Assembly: GCA_036676235.1 (NCBI GenBank)
Contig: JAKFDI010000011.1
Span: 186,001 to 250,000 of the forward strand
DNA length: 64,000 nt
Direction: 5' to 3'
From: JAKFDI01 sp036676235
GTDB lineage: Bacteria > Pseudomonadota > Gammaproteobacteria > Burkholderiales > Burkholderiaceae_C
The notes below the pieces were generated by a model, which saw only the letters and a list, made by a program, of their open reading frames with translations, searched no databases and had not been told where the DNA came from. This document shows positions 17,918-26,459 of the stretch, one piece after another (within the stretch, counting starts at the first letter, position 1; each line of letters begins with the position of its first letter). Position numbers and translations under genes: made by a program.

Positions 17918-19066
17918 CTACATCGAGGCTTCGATGATCTCGCGGTACTCGGCTTCCGTCGCCACGCGCGGATTGGTCTTGTGGCAATGGTCCTTCATCG
18001 CGCCGTCGATGATGCGATCGAACAGCGCCGGCTCCACCCCCATCGCCTTCAATCCCGAAGGCAGGCCAAGGCGCGCGTTCAGTTTGCGCAGTGCTTCGGC
18101 GAGTTCGGTGCCTTTGGAGTCGCATGAGCCGATGCCGATGGCATAGGCCATGCGCTGCAGCCGCTGCTCGCGCCGGATGGAATCGGCCGCGGCGTTGAAC
18201 TTCACCACCTCGGGCAGGAACATCGCGTTCAAGGTGCCGTGATGCAGCCGCGGATTGGCGCCGCCCAGGCTGTGGCTGAGCGAATGCACGGCGCCCAGGC
18301 CCTTCTGGAAAGCCATCGCGCCCTGCATGCTCGCGCTCATCATGTTCCAGCGCGCTTCGCGGTCGGCGCCGTTCTCGGTGGCGCGCACGATGTGCTTCCA
18401 GCCGCGCTCCAGCCCGTCAAGCGCGATGCCGTCGGCCGGCGGGTTGACGGCCGGCGCCATGAAGGTTTCCATGCAGTGCGCGATGGCGTCCATGCCGGTC
18501 GCGGCCGTCAGGAAGGGCGGCAGGCCGAGCGTGAGTTCGGGATCGCAGATCGCGGTCTTGGGTACGAGATGCCAGCTGTGAAAGCCGAGCTTGCGGCCAT
18601 CGTCGACGATGACGATGGCACCGCGCGCCACTTCGCTGCCGGTGCCGGCGGTGGTGGGCACGGCGATCAGCGGCGCCACGCGCTCGGTGATCTTGTTGCT
18701 GCCGCCCTCGATGGTGGCGTAGGTCTTGAGTGGCCCCTCGTGTGTGGCAGCGATGGCCACGCCTTTCGCCAGATCGATGCTCGACCCGCCGCCCACGGCG
18801 ATCAGCCCGTCGCAGCCGTTGGCCTGGTAGACCTCGACGGCCGCGCGCACACCGGCCTCGGTGGGGTTAGACGGCGTCTGGTCGAACACCGCATGCGGCA
18901 GGCTGCCGAGTGCGGCAATCGCCTTGTCCAGCACGCCGGCCGCGCGCACGCCCGCATCGGTGACGATGAGTGGCTTTCGGATGCCGCTGCGTTCGCATTC
19001 CTGCGGCAGCAAGGAGACGGCGCCGAAATCGAGCTGGATCTGCGTGACGTAGTAGATGAAGGCCAT
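17918..19066 (-). CDS. Iron-containing alcohol dehydrogenase
   Basis: The protein is 382 residues of the group III (Fe-ADH) family. The NAD-binding region contains GGGSSIDLAKG and VPTTAGTGSEV. The metal-binding region contains DAIAHCMETF, HSLSHSLGG and HHGTLNA, with the expected Asp and three His ligands visible. The family reduces aldehydes or oxidises alcohols, including 4-hydroxybutyrate, 1,3-propanediol and ethanol. It is a single gene facing aceA. A role in 4-hydroxybutyrate or short diol metabolism is possible, but nothing in the sequence decides the substrate. The start ATG 19066 is backed by the N-terminal MAFIYYVTQIQLDFGA, a usual beginning for this subfamily. Confidence 0.92.
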   Translation of the reverse strand: MAFIYYVTQIQLDFGAVSLLPQECERSGIRKPLIVTDAGVRAAGVLDKAIAALGSLPHAVFDQTPSNPTEAGVRAAVEVYQANGCDGLIAVGGGSSIDLAKGVAIAATHEGPLKTYATIEGGSNKITERVAPLIAVPTTAGTGSEVARGAIVIVDDGRKLGFHSWHLVPKTAICDPELTLGLPPFLTAATGMDAIAHCMETFMAPAVNPPADGIALDGLERGWKHIVRATENGADREARWNMMSASMQGAMAFQKGLGAVHSLSHSLGGANPRLHHGTLNAMFLPEVVKFNAAADSIRREQRLQRMAYAIGIGSCDSKGTELAEALRKLNARLGLPSGLKAMGVEPALFDRIIDGAMKDHCHKTNPRVATEAEYREIIEASM

Positions 19067-19158
19067 GGCGGGCAGTGAGGTCAGGAAGTGAAAGGCTGCC
19101 GCCGAGTATCCTCGCGCGTTCCGCCCACTGCATCGGTGAATGCCACCAACCCTGCGCC

Positions 19159-20097
19159 GTGCCCAGACACTTGCTCACGCCTCGCATGGCCGAGGTGCTC
19201 CACAACATCCGGCGCGCCAACCGGCCGCCGTTCTACGCCATGAGCGTTCCCGAGGCGCGCCGCGCCTACATCTCGGCGTCCGAGGTGCTGGAGCGCTCGC
19301 GCGCCGAGTTGCCGCGCGTCGAGGACTTCACACTGCCGGTCGCTGACGGCGTGCAACTGCGCAGCCGTCTGTATGCGCCCTCGCACGACAAGCTGCCGGT
19401 GCTGCTGTACCTGCACGGCGGCGGCTTCACCATCGGTGCGCTCGAAACGCACGACAGCCTGTGCCGCCAGCTCTCGCTGCAAAGTGGCGCTGCCGTGGCG
19501 GCGGTGGAATACCGGCTCGCGCCCGAGCATCGCTTTCCGATCGCCGTCGACGACAGCTGGGCCGCCATGCGCTGGCTGGCCGGGAAGGGCGCCGATGCAC
19601 TCGGTCTCGATGGCCGCGTGGCGGTTGGCGGCGACAGCGCCGGCGGCACGCTCGCTGCGGTATGCGCCATCCATGCGCGCGACATCGGCCTGCCGCTCGC
19701 TGCGCAGTTGCTCATCACGCCGGGCACGACGGCGTATGCCGACACCGAATCCCACAAGCGCTTTGCCAGCGGCTTCCTGCTCGAAGCAGAAGGCATCGAG
19801 TGGTTCTTCGCCCACTACATTGACCACGCGCAGCGCAGCGACTGGCGTTTCGCGCCGCTGAACGCTGATGATCTGGACGGCGTGGCGCCGGCCTGCGTGA
19901 TCCTCGCCGAGTGCGACCCGCTGGTCGACGAAGGTATTGCCTACGCCGATCGCCTGCGCGCCGCGGGCGTTGCGGTGGAGCTGGAGCTGTACCGCGGGCT
20001 CACGCACGATTTCATCAAGATGGGCCGCGTTCTCGACGAAGCCCACCATGCCCAGGCCGCCTGCGCGGCCGCTCTCAGAAAGGCCTTCGCGCTGTGA
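19159..20097 (+). CDS. Alpha/beta hydrolase of the hormone-sensitive-lipase family (carboxylesterase)
   Basis: The protein is about 312 residues of the alpha/beta-hydrolase fold-3 (bacterial HSL/family IV esterase). The oxyanion motif LYLHGGGFTIG, nucleophile GGDSAGG, acid ECDPLVDEG and catalytic His in GLTHDFIKMG are all present in order. These enzymes hydrolyse short acyl esters. The start is uncertain: GTG 19159 gives VPRHLLTPRMAEVL, a natural N-terminus for the family. An earlier GTG (19075) adds 28 unlikely residues, and ATG 19186 is a third option. The gene overlaps the next one by a GTGA (20094-20097), so the two are co-translated. Confidence 0.88.
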   Translation: MPRHLLTPRMAEVLHNIRRANRPPFYAMSVPEARRAYISASEVLERSRAELPRVEDFTLPVADGVQLRSRLYAPSHDKLPVLLYLHGGGFTIGALETHDSLCRQLSLQSGAAVAAVEYRLAPEHRFPIAVDDSWAAMRWLAGKGADALGLDGRVAVGGDSAGGTLAAVCAIHARDIGLPLAAQLLITPGTTAYADTESHKRFASGFLLEAEGIEWFFAHYIDHAQRSDWRFAPLNADDLDGVAPACVILAECDPLVDEGIAYADRLRAAGVAVELELYRGLTHDFIKMGRVLDEAHHAQAACAAALRKAFAL

Positions 20098-20951
20098 CCC
20101 GAAACGAGTTCCGCTTCTTCGACCGCCTGCGCGTGCGCTGGTCGGAGATCGATTCCCAGAAGATCGTCTTCAACGCCCACTACCTGACCTACTTCGACAC
20201 GGCGGTGGCGGGCTACTGGCGGGCGCTCGCGCTGCCGTATGCGCCCACCATGGAGTACCTCGGCGGCGATCTCTTCGTGCGCAAGGCGACGGTCGAGTAC
20301 GAACGCTCGGCGCGCTACGACGACGTGCTGGACGTGGGCATCCGTTGCGCGCGAATCGGCAACTCCTCGCTCATCTTCAGCGCCGGCGTGTTTCGCCAGG
20401 ATGAGTTGCTGGTGTCGGGCGAACTGGTCTACGTGTTCGCCGATCCGCACACGCAGAGTTCCAAGCCGGTGCCGCAGGAACTGCGCGACGTGCTGCAAGG
20501 CTTCGAGGCCGGCAAGCCGATGATCGAGGTGCGCGTGGGCGGCTGGGCCCAGCTCGGCGCCGATGCACGTGCCATCCGCACGGAGGTCTTCATCGAGGAA
20601 CAGAAGATTCCTGCGGAGATGGAATGGGACACCGCCGACGAGGAATGCATCCACGCCGTCGCCTACAACCGCTTCGGTGTGCCGCTGGCGACGGGGCGTT
20701 TGCTCGAACACGTGCCCGGCGTCGCGAAGATCGGGCGCATGGCGGTGTCGCAGGCGATGCGCGGCAGCCGCATCGGCCGCCACGTGCTGGACGCGCTGAT
20801 GAAAGCAGCGCGCGAGCGCGGCGACCAGGAGGCGGTGCTGCACGCGCAGCTGTCGGCCTCGCCGTTCTATGCCAGGGCCGGCTTCAACGAGCGCGGTTCA
20901 GTCTTCGACGAAGCGGGGATTCCCCACGTCGAGATGGTCAGAACCTTGTGA
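20094..20951 (+). CDS. Fusion of YbgC-like acyl-CoA thioesterase and GNAT acetyltransferase
   Basis: The protein is 285 residues with two domains. Residues ~1-135 form a hot-dog thioesterase (FFDRLRVRWSEIDSQKIVFN, AHYLTYFDTA with the Asp of the YbgC/4HBT class, then KATVEYERSARYDDVLDV). Residues ~145-285 form an ElaA/YjcF-like GNAT domain (IRTEVFIEEQKIPAEMEWD, acetyl-CoA loop AVSQAMRGSRIGRHVLDAL, ASPFYARAGF). The first would hydrolyse an acyl-CoA; the second uses acetyl-CoA to acetylate an unknown acceptor. Start GTG 20094 overlaps the esterase stop by 4 nt. The two modules are usually separate genes, and the join at ~residue 140 shows no stop or frame change, so this is a true fusion. Confidence 0.9.
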   Translation: MTRNEFRFFDRLRVRWSEIDSQKIVFNAHYLTYFDTAVAGYWRALALPYAPTMEYLGGDLFVRKATVEYERSARYDDVLDVGIRCARIGNSSLIFSAGVFRQDELLVSGELVYVFADPHTQSSKPVPQELRDVLQGFEAGKPMIEVRVGGWAQLGADARAIRTEVFIEEQKIPAEMEWDTADEECIHAVAYNRFGVPLATGRLLEHVPGVAKIGRMAVSQAMRGSRIGRHVLDALMKAARERGDQEAVLHAQLSASPFYARAGFNERGSVFDEAGIPHVEMVRTL

Positions 20952-20969
20952 GCTTCTGCGCTGCGTCGC

Positions 20970-21938
20970 TCAGCGAGCGGTCGCAGACGCGCGCACGCGC
21001 TTGCCCGGCGGCTTGAGCAGGCTGCGCACGCGGGTGCGCTTCACCGGCAGTGCAGCCAGATTGCCCGGCACGTCGAGTTCCGCCTCCGACACGGGCTGCT
21101 GCTCGCTCACCACGGCGCTCGGTGCATCGTCCGCGTAGCGCGGCGGCCAGTGCTTGAGCGACGAGCGCCGCAGCAGCGCCACGCCCGTCGGGCTGAAGCT
21201 GCGCTCCAGCACATGCGTGACGAGATGGCGGTTCACGCGCTCGGCAATGATGAGCGTCGAGCTGCGCGTGCCGTAGTTCAGCTCGGTCGCGCGGATGAAC
21301 GCGGCCGACAGCATGCGTTCGCGTTCGGGCGCAACGCCGGTCTCGGGCAGCTCATGCGCAGCGGCCTCGGCACGGTCGGCCAAGGCCTCGAACAGCAGGG
21401 CCGACAGCGCATCCACCGATTCCACTCGCGGCAGCGCATCGGCCAGTCGCGCCTTGAGCGCATTGACCTTCGGCCACGGCGTGTCCAGGCCCGCGTTGGA
21501 CAGGCCGTACACGCCGCGCTCGATGCGCTGCGGCGTGGCGCGCTGGTTGGTCGCGAAGAAGCAGTCGCCGCGCCGGAAGTCGGCGGCGATCAGGTTGAAG
21601 CCGTTGTAGCCCGACAGCGCCGTGCGCATCCAGAAGCGGTCGGCGCTTTCGCGGGACGCAAGCCACTCGGCAACGATGTGGCCGCGCGAGGGCGATTGCG
21701 GATCGGCGGGCTTGGCGTGCCGCACGTTGGTCACGAGGCCGAGCCGGCCTTCGGCGGTGAGGCCGAGCCAAGTGCCGCCGGCCTGCAGATCGCGGCCCGA
21801 CAGGATGGCCGGGCCGCCGGCGTCCTGCGTCCACCAGGCCAGGCGTGCGGTCGGACGGGCGAAGAATTCGTCGCGGTTGGCCGCCAGCACCAGCGGGAAA
21901 CGCCGGCTCTGGTCGATGGCGAGGGCTACGAGGCACAT
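20970..21938 (-). CDS. NRDE (TANGO2-like) family protein
   Basis: The protein is 322 residues. The N-terminal signature MCLVALAIDQ then LAANRDEFFARPT carries the NRDE tetrapeptide that names the family; GGTWLGLTAEGRLGLVTNVR follows. The family resembles Ntn-hydrolases with Cys2 as possible nucleophile, which becomes N-terminal after Met removal. Its cellular role in bacteria is not established; animal TANGO2 has been linked to lipid/haem metabolism. The C-terminus has a basic tail (KRTRVRSLLKPPGKR). The ATG overlaps the 3' end of the DUF4936 gene by 13 nt, so the two are in one operon, with ygfZ upstream. Confidence 0.88.
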   Translation of the reverse strand: MCLVALAIDQSRRFPLVLAANRDEFFARPTARLAWWTQDAGGPAILSGRDLQAGGTWLGLTAEGRLGLVTNVRHAKPADPQSPSRGHIVAEWLASRESADRFWMRTALSGYNGFNLIAADFRRGDCFFATNQRATPQRIERGVYGLSNAGLDTPWPKVNALKARLADALPRVESVDALSALLFEALADRAEAAAHELPETGVAPERERMLSAAFIRATELNYGTRSSTLIIAERVNRHLVTHVLERSFSPTGVALLRRSSLKHWPPRYADDAPSAVVSEQQPVSEAELDVPGNLAALPVKRTRVRSLLKPPGKRVRASATAR

Positions 21939-22273
21939 GAGACGAACACCTCGATGTGGCGCGAGCCGTCGACATGGGGTGCGAGCGCCTGCGCTTCGCG
22001 TTCGATTTCGGCGGTCAGCGCGTCGTCGACGCCGCCCGCCGCAGCGTGCTTGTAGGTTTCCATCCAGGTCTGCCGGCCCAACTGTTCGTCCGGGCGGTGC
22101 AGCAAACGCGCCGTCAACCCGGGGTGGCGCGCTTGCAGTCGCGCCTGGTACACATCGACGATTTCTCGTGCTGCAGCCGCAGCGGAACTCGTGATTCGAT
22201 AGTAGATGAACAGCTCGCGCGACGGGCTGCGGTGCCCGTGAACTGGTTCCCGCGGCGTCGCGTCTTGATGCAC
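21926..22273 (-). CDS. DUF4936 family protein
   Basis: The protein is 115 residues or slightly less. The core ELFIYYRITSSAAAAAREIVDVYQARLQARHPGL, the middle QTWMETYKHA and the final HIEVFVSCAS match the DUF4936 proteins that accompany ygfZ in Burkholderiales. A two-strand ferredoxin-like fold is suggested by the pattern, but no function is known. The GTG start at 22273 has no clear ribosome-binding site, and the first ~18 residues do not look conserved, so the true start may be further in. It lies 24 nt after ygfZ and overlaps the NRDE gene by 13 nt. Confidence 0.75.
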   Translation of the reverse strand: MHQDATPREPVHGHRSPSRELFIYYRITSSAAAAAREIVDVYQARLQARHPGLTARLLHRPDEQLGRQTWMETYKHAAAGGVDDALTAEIEREAQALAPHVDGSRHIEVFVSCAS

Positions 22274-22297
22274 TGGAAACGGAGCGGGCAGGGCGCT

Positions 22298-23227
22298 TCA
22301 GCGGCCCGCCGCGGCTTCCTCGGCCTCAAGCGGCAGGGCGTAGGGCAGCGCCTGGCGCGTTAGCACGGGGCCGTCGGGCGCGCCGAGGTGCAGGCTGCCG
22401 GCCGGCAGGGCGGCCAGCTTCACTTCGGCCAGCACCGAGGCGCCGCCGCGCAGGTTCGGCGCGACATTCGCCACGCGCCCGGCGGGCTGGGCGGCGTCGC
22501 CGCTGTGAAAGATTTCCTGGCCGGCGAGCGCGGCGCCTTCGGTGTCGAAGAGGAAGGCGCGGCGCTTCACCGTGCCGCGGTACTGTGCCCGCGCCACGAT
22601 CTCCTGGCCGGGGTAGCAGCCCTTCTGGAAGTTCACGCCACCGACGACCTCGAAGTTCAGCATCTGCGGCACGAACTGGTCGGTGGTGGCGGCCTCGATC
22701 ACGGCAATGCCGCTGCGCACCTCGAGCCAGCGCCAGGCGTCCAGCGACAGCGGCTCGCCCACTGGCGCCGCGCCGGCCACCAGCGCGCGGGGAACGCCTT
22801 CTGCATCGGGCAGGTGGATCACCGTGCGGCCGTCTACCGTGCGCGCCGACCACACCGGCGCGTCGACCAGCAGGCCTTGCGCCGTCGCACCTGCCGCGCC
22901 GCACAGCGGCAATTCGGCACTCGCATCGCTCAACTTGCACTTGGCGCGCAGCACGAACATCGACAGCCGCTTCAGCGTGGCGGGCAACACGCTCGCGTGG
23001 CAGGCGAGCAGCAATTCCTCCGCCGCGGAACGCCACACGATGAAACTCGCCAGCAGCCGCCCCTTGGGCGAGCAGTAGCCGGCCAGGCACGCCGCGCCGA
23101 CCGCAAGATGTTCGGTGTCGTTGGTGAGTTGGCCGTGCAGGAAGCTTGCCGCGTCCGGCCCGACGGCGCGAATCACGCCCCAATCCCCCAATGCCGCCAC
23201 GCCGTTCATCACCGTTTGCTCGTTCAT
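22298..23227 (-). CDS. ygfZ: Folate-binding protein YgfZ
   Basis: The protein is 309 residues (E. coli YgfZ is 326) and related to the glycine-cleavage T-protein. It contains the family motif KGCYPGQEIVAR in the expected place (~residue 228), preceded by PQMLNFEVVGGVNF, and near the N-terminus FLHGQLTNDTEHL. YgfZ uses tetrahydrofolate to help assemble or repair certain Fe-S proteins such as MiaB. The start ATG 23227 gives MNEQTVMNGVAALGDWG; the open frame continues upstream into the divergent promoter region and is not credible there. It is transcribed divergently from mltG, with 79 bp between the starts. Confidence 0.94.
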   Translation of the reverse strand: MNEQTVMNGVAALGDWGVIRAVGPDAASFLHGQLTNDTEHLAVGAACLAGYCSPKGRLLASFIVWRSAAEELLLACHASVLPATLKRLSMFVLRAKCKLSDASAELPLCGAAGATAQGLLVDAPVWSARTVDGRTVIHLPDAEGVPRALVAGAAPVGEPLSLDAWRWLEVRSGIAVIEAATTDQFVPQMLNFEVVGGVNFQKGCYPGQEIVARAQYRGTVKRRAFLFDTEGAALAGQEIFHSGDAAQPAGRVANVAPNLRGGASVLAEVKLAALPAGSLHLGAPDGPVLTRQALPYALPLEAEEAAAGR

Positions 23228-23306
23228 GCGCCGATTATCATCAGCGCCCTTTCTTCCTGTGCCCTGGGGCTTTGTCATTTCCCTGAGGCCGAGCACTCCC
23301 TGATCG

Positions 23307-24305
23307 ATGAAGTCGCTGCGTCTGCTGGTGTTGCTCGTCGTCGTGCTGGCCGCGGGTGCCGCGGCGGCGGCGCTGTGGTGGATCAACCATCCGCTAGAAC
23401 TGGCCCAGCCCTCGGTGGAGCTGTCCGTCGAGACGGGCGCCACGCCGCGCGCCATCGCGAACGATTGGGTCCAGGCCGGCGTGCGCACCTCGCCGACGCT
23501 GCTGTACGAATGGTTCCGCTGGTCGCGCCAGGCGCGCAACATCCGCGCCGGCAGCTACGAAATATCCACCGGCACCACGCCCCGTCAGCTGCTCGACAAG
23601 ATGGTGCGCGGCGACGAGACGCTCGCCTTCGTGCGCCTGATCGAAGGCTGGACCTTCAAGCAGTTCCGCGAGGAACTCGCCAAGGCCGATGCCCTGAAGC
23701 CCACCACCGTGACGATGACCGACGAGCAGGTCATGGCCGCGCTCGGGCACCCGGGTATGCCGCCCGAGGGCCGCTTCTTCCCCGACACCTATGCCTACAG
23801 CAAGGGCGTGAGCGACCTGGCCGTGCTGCGGCGCGCCCACCACGCGATGCAGCAGCGGCTGGCGCAAGCATGGGCCGCGCGCCTGCCCGACACGCCGCTT
23901 CGCACGCCGGACGAACTGCTCACGCTCGCCTCGATCGTCGAGAAGGAGACCGGTCATGGCGCTGACCGCGGCAAGGTCGCCGCGGTGTTCCTGAACCGCC
24001 TGCGCATCGGCATGGCGCTGCAGACGGACCCGACGGTGATCTACGGCATGGGCAGCGCCTTCGACGGCAACCTGCGCCGCGCCGACCTGCAGCGCGACAC
24101 GCCCTACAACACCTACACGCGCGCCGGCCTGCCGCCGACGCCGATCGCCATGCCGGGCAAGGCCTCGCTGGCGGCGGTGATCCGGCCGGACGCCACCCGC
24201 GCGCTGTACTTCGTCTCCCGCGGCGACGGCACGAGCGAGTTCAGCGAAACGCTCACGCAACACAACCGTGCGGTCAACCGCTACCAGCGCGGGCAGGGCA
24301 AATGA
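23307..24305 (+). CDS. mltG: Endolytic murein transglycosylase MltG
   Basis: The protein is 332 residues. One N-terminal membrane anchor (MKSLRLLVLLVVVLAAGAAAAALWW) is followed by a LysM-like subdomain (VELSVETGATPRAIANDWV) and the YceG catalytic domain. The catalytic Glu lies in LASIVEKETG (~residue 214), and GRFFPDTYAY and QTDPTVIYGMG are conserved family stretches. MltG cuts nascent glycan strands at the inner membrane and sets their length. It starts a run of overlapping genes; its TGA overlaps the tmk ATG by 4 nt, and mltG-tmk-holB order is conserved in many proteobacteria. Confidence 0.96.
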   Translation: MKSLRLLVLLVVVLAAGAAAAALWWINHPLELAQPSVELSVETGATPRAIANDWVQAGVRTSPTLLYEWFRWSRQARNIRAGSYEISTGTTPRQLLDKMVRGDETLAFVRLIEGWTFKQFREELAKADALKPTTVTMTDEQVMAALGHPGMPPEGRFFPDTYAYSKGVSDLAVLRRAHHAMQQRLAQAWAARLPDTPLRTPDELLTLASIVEKETGHGADRGKVAAVFLNRLRIGMALQTDPTVIYGMGSAFDGNLRRADLQRDTPYNTYTRAGLPPTPIAMPGKASLAAVIRPDATRALYFVSRGDGTSEFSETLTQHNRAVNRYQRGQGK

Positions 24306-24916
24306 ACGCCGCCCGGTTCATCAGCTTCGAGGGCATCGACGGCGCCGGCAAGTCGAGCCACATCGACGCCGTGGCCGAACGTCTGCGCCGCAGCGGTGCC
24401 ACGGTGCTCACCACCCGCGAGCCTGGCGGCACGGCGTTGGCCGAACGCCTGCGCGAGCTGGTGCTTCATCAGCCGATGGATGCACTGACCGAGGCCCTGC
24501 TTGTCTTCGCCGCGCGGCGAGACCATGTGCAGCAGCTCATCGCCCCGGCGCTCGCGCGCGGCGACACGGTGCTGTGCGACCGCTTCACCGACGCCACCTT
24601 CGCCTACCAGGGCAGCGGCCGCGGCTTCGACGCCGCCGTGCTGCGCCAGCTCGAACAGTGGGTGCATGGCGAACTGCAGCCCACGCTCACCTTCTGGTTC
24701 GACGTGGCGCCGGCCGTCGCCGCCGAACGTCGCGCCGCGGCGCGCGCGCCCGACCGCTTCGAGGCGCAGGACCTGGCCTTCTTCGAGCGCGTGCGCGCCG
24801 GCTACCGGCAGCGCATGGATGAATCGCCCGGGCGCTTCGTGCGCATTGACTCTTCGCTTTCGCGCGAGGCGGTGGATATGCAGATCGACACCGCACTGGA
24901 GGCCCGCGGGTGGTAG
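24302..24916 (+). CDS. tmk: Thymidylate kinase
   Basis: The protein is 204 residues. It phosphorylates dTMP to dTDP with ATP. The P-loop is FEGIDGAGKSS at residues ~8-18, the DRx motif is CDRFTDATFAYQGSGRG, and TREPGGTALAERLRELVL is the usual TMP-binding segment. The lid region has RAAARAPDRFEAQ. It overlaps mltG upstream (ATGA) and holB downstream (7 nt), so expression is coupled with cell-wall and replication genes. Confidence 0.97.
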   Translation: MNAARFISFEGIDGAGKSSHIDAVAERLRRSGATVLTTREPGGTALAERLRELVLHQPMDALTEALLVFAARRDHVQQLIAPALARGDTVLCDRFTDATFAYQGSGRGFDAAVLRQLEQWVHGELQPTLTFWFDVAPAVAAERRAAARAPDRFEAQDLAFFERVRAGYRQRMDESPGRFVRIDSSLSREAVDMQIDTALEARGW

Positions 24917-25977
24917 GCGCCGACGGCACGCTGCCGCTGCCCTGGCTCGAGGCGCCGCTGCGCCAGGCGCTGGCGCACGGCCGCGCCCATGCGCTGCTGG
25001 TGCACGGGCCGCAGGGCGTGGGGCAATTTGAGCTGGCCATCGTGCTGGCGCAGGCGTGGCTGTGCGAAGACACCGCCCTGCAATCCCGGCCCTGCGGGCA
25101 CTGCCCCTCCTGCCGGCTGGTGCAGTCGCATTCGCACCCCGACCTGCTGGTGCTGCTGCCGGAGGCGCTGCGTGCCCCGCTCGGCTGGGGCAGTGAAGAC
25201 GAAACCGCTGACACCGACAAGGCCACCAAGCGCAAGCCCAGCCGCGACATCCGCGTCGATGAGGTGCGCCGTGCCATCGCCTTCGCGCAGACCACCTCGG
25301 GGCGTGGCCGCGGCAAGGTGCTGGTGCTGCATCCGGCCGAGCGGCTCAACGGCATCGCCGCCAACGCGCTGCTCAAGACGCTGGAAGAGCCGCCGGGCGA
25401 TTCGCGCCTGGTGCTTTCGTGCGCCGCGCCCGACGCGCTGCTGCCCACCATCCGCAGCCGTTGCCAGGCGCTCGCGCTGCCGCTGCCCGATGCCGAGGCC
25501 GCAAGCGCGTGGCTCGCGCAGCAGGGCATCGCCGAGCCCGCCGTGCTGCTCGGTGCCGCGGGCGGCCAGCCGCAGGATGCGCTGGCCTGGGCCGCCGACG
25601 GCATCGACGCGCGAACCTGGACGGCGCTGCCGAGGCAGATCGCGCAGGGCGACGCGGCCGGCCTCGCGGCCTGGCCGCTGCCGCGCGTGGTCGACATGCT
25701 GCAAAAGCTCTGCCACGACCTGATGCGCCTGGCCGCCGGCGGTGAGCCGCGCTACTTCCCGCGCGCCGCGCTGCCGGCCAAGCCCGCGCCGCTCGAGCGG
25801 CTCGCGCCCTGGGCCAAGGCGCTTGCGGCGCACGCCCGCTCGGCCGAGCACACCTGGAATGCCGGCCTGATGGCGGAAGCCCTGGTGCAACAGGCGCGGC
25901 AGGCCTTCGCCGCCGCGCCGCCCGTGCAAGAGCGCACGCTTTCGCGCCAGGGTGTTTCAGTACACTCGATTCGATGA
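24910..25977 (+). CDS. holB: DNA polymerase III subunit delta'
   Basis: The protein is 355 residues with a GTG start inside the last codons of tmk. It is an AAA+ clamp-loader subunit. The P-loop position reads GPQGVGQFELA, lacking the Lys-Ser/Thr of ATP-binding subunits, as is normal for delta'. A zinc module is visible as CGHCPSC with an upstream Cys (~residue 57), and the sensor/SRC area reads ANALLKTLEEPP and IRSRCQ. An inserted acidic-basic linker (SEDETADTDKATKRKPSR) separates the zinc module from the core. It overlaps the PilZ gene by 4 nt. Confidence 0.95.
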   Translation: MVGADGTLPLPWLEAPLRQALAHGRAHALLVHGPQGVGQFELAIVLAQAWLCEDTALQSRPCGHCPSCRLVQSHSHPDLLVLLPEALRAPLGWGSEDETADTDKATKRKPSRDIRVDEVRRAIAFAQTTSGRGRGKVLVLHPAERLNGIAANALLKTLEEPPGDSRLVLSCAAPDALLPTIRSRCQALALPLPDAEAASAWLAQQGIAEPAVLLGAAGGQPQDALAWAADGIDARTWTALPRQIAQGDAAGLAAWPLPRVVDMLQKLCHDLMRLAAGGEPRYFPRAALPAKPAPLERLAPWAKALAAHARSAEHTWNAGLMAEALVQQARQAFAAAPPVQERTLSRQGVSVHSIR

Positions 25978-26384
25978 GCGACCTAAGCCCGCGCAGCGAC
26001 ATGCTTCCGCGCAGTACGCCCCCCGGGGCGGCGCTGCCGGCCGGGCCGCGGCCGAGCGTGATCCAACTGGTGTTTCGCGAGAAGGGCGCGCTCTACGCCG
26101 CCTACATCCCGCTCTTCACCGAGGGTGGCCTGTTCGTGCCGACCACGCGCGAATACAAGCTCGGCGACGACATCTACCTGCTGCTGTCGCTGCCGGAAGA
26201 CGCCCAGCGCTATCCGGTGGCCGGCAAGGTGGCCTGGCTCACGCCGCCCAACGCCTCGGGCGGACGCACGCAGGGCGTCGGCGTGCGCTTTCCGGGCGAC
26301 GAGAAGACGCGGCTCCTGAAGCTGCGCATCGAAGAGATCCTGGGCACCTCGATCTCTTCGTCCAAACCCACGCAGACCATCTGA
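25974..26384 (+). CDS. Type IV pilus-type PilZ domain protein
   Basis: The protein is 136 residues, with a disordered N-terminus followed by a PilZ fold (RPSVIQLVFREKGALYAAYIP, GGLFVPTTREYKLGDDIYLLLSL, KVAWLTPPNASGGRTQGVGVRF). The c-di-GMP-binding RxxxR motif before the barrel is absent, as in Pseudomonas PilZ itself, which acts in type IV pilus biogenesis by binding PilB and FimX. Its position right after holB (ATGA overlap) is the same as in Pseudomonas and Xanthomonas and supports the PilZ identity. Confidence 0.9.
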   Translation: MSDLSPRSDMLPRSTPPGAALPAGPRPSVIQLVFREKGALYAAYIPLFTEGGLFVPTTREYKLGDDIYLLLSLPEDAQRYPVAGKVAWLTPPNASGGRTQGVGVRFPGDEKTRLLKLRIEEILGTSISSSKPTQTI

Positions 26385-26459
26385 TCCGCCGCGCGCGCTA
26401 CGCTGCGAGGCCGCGCCTTGCCGTGGCCGCGCCATGGTCGTTTCACCTCCTCCTTTCCC

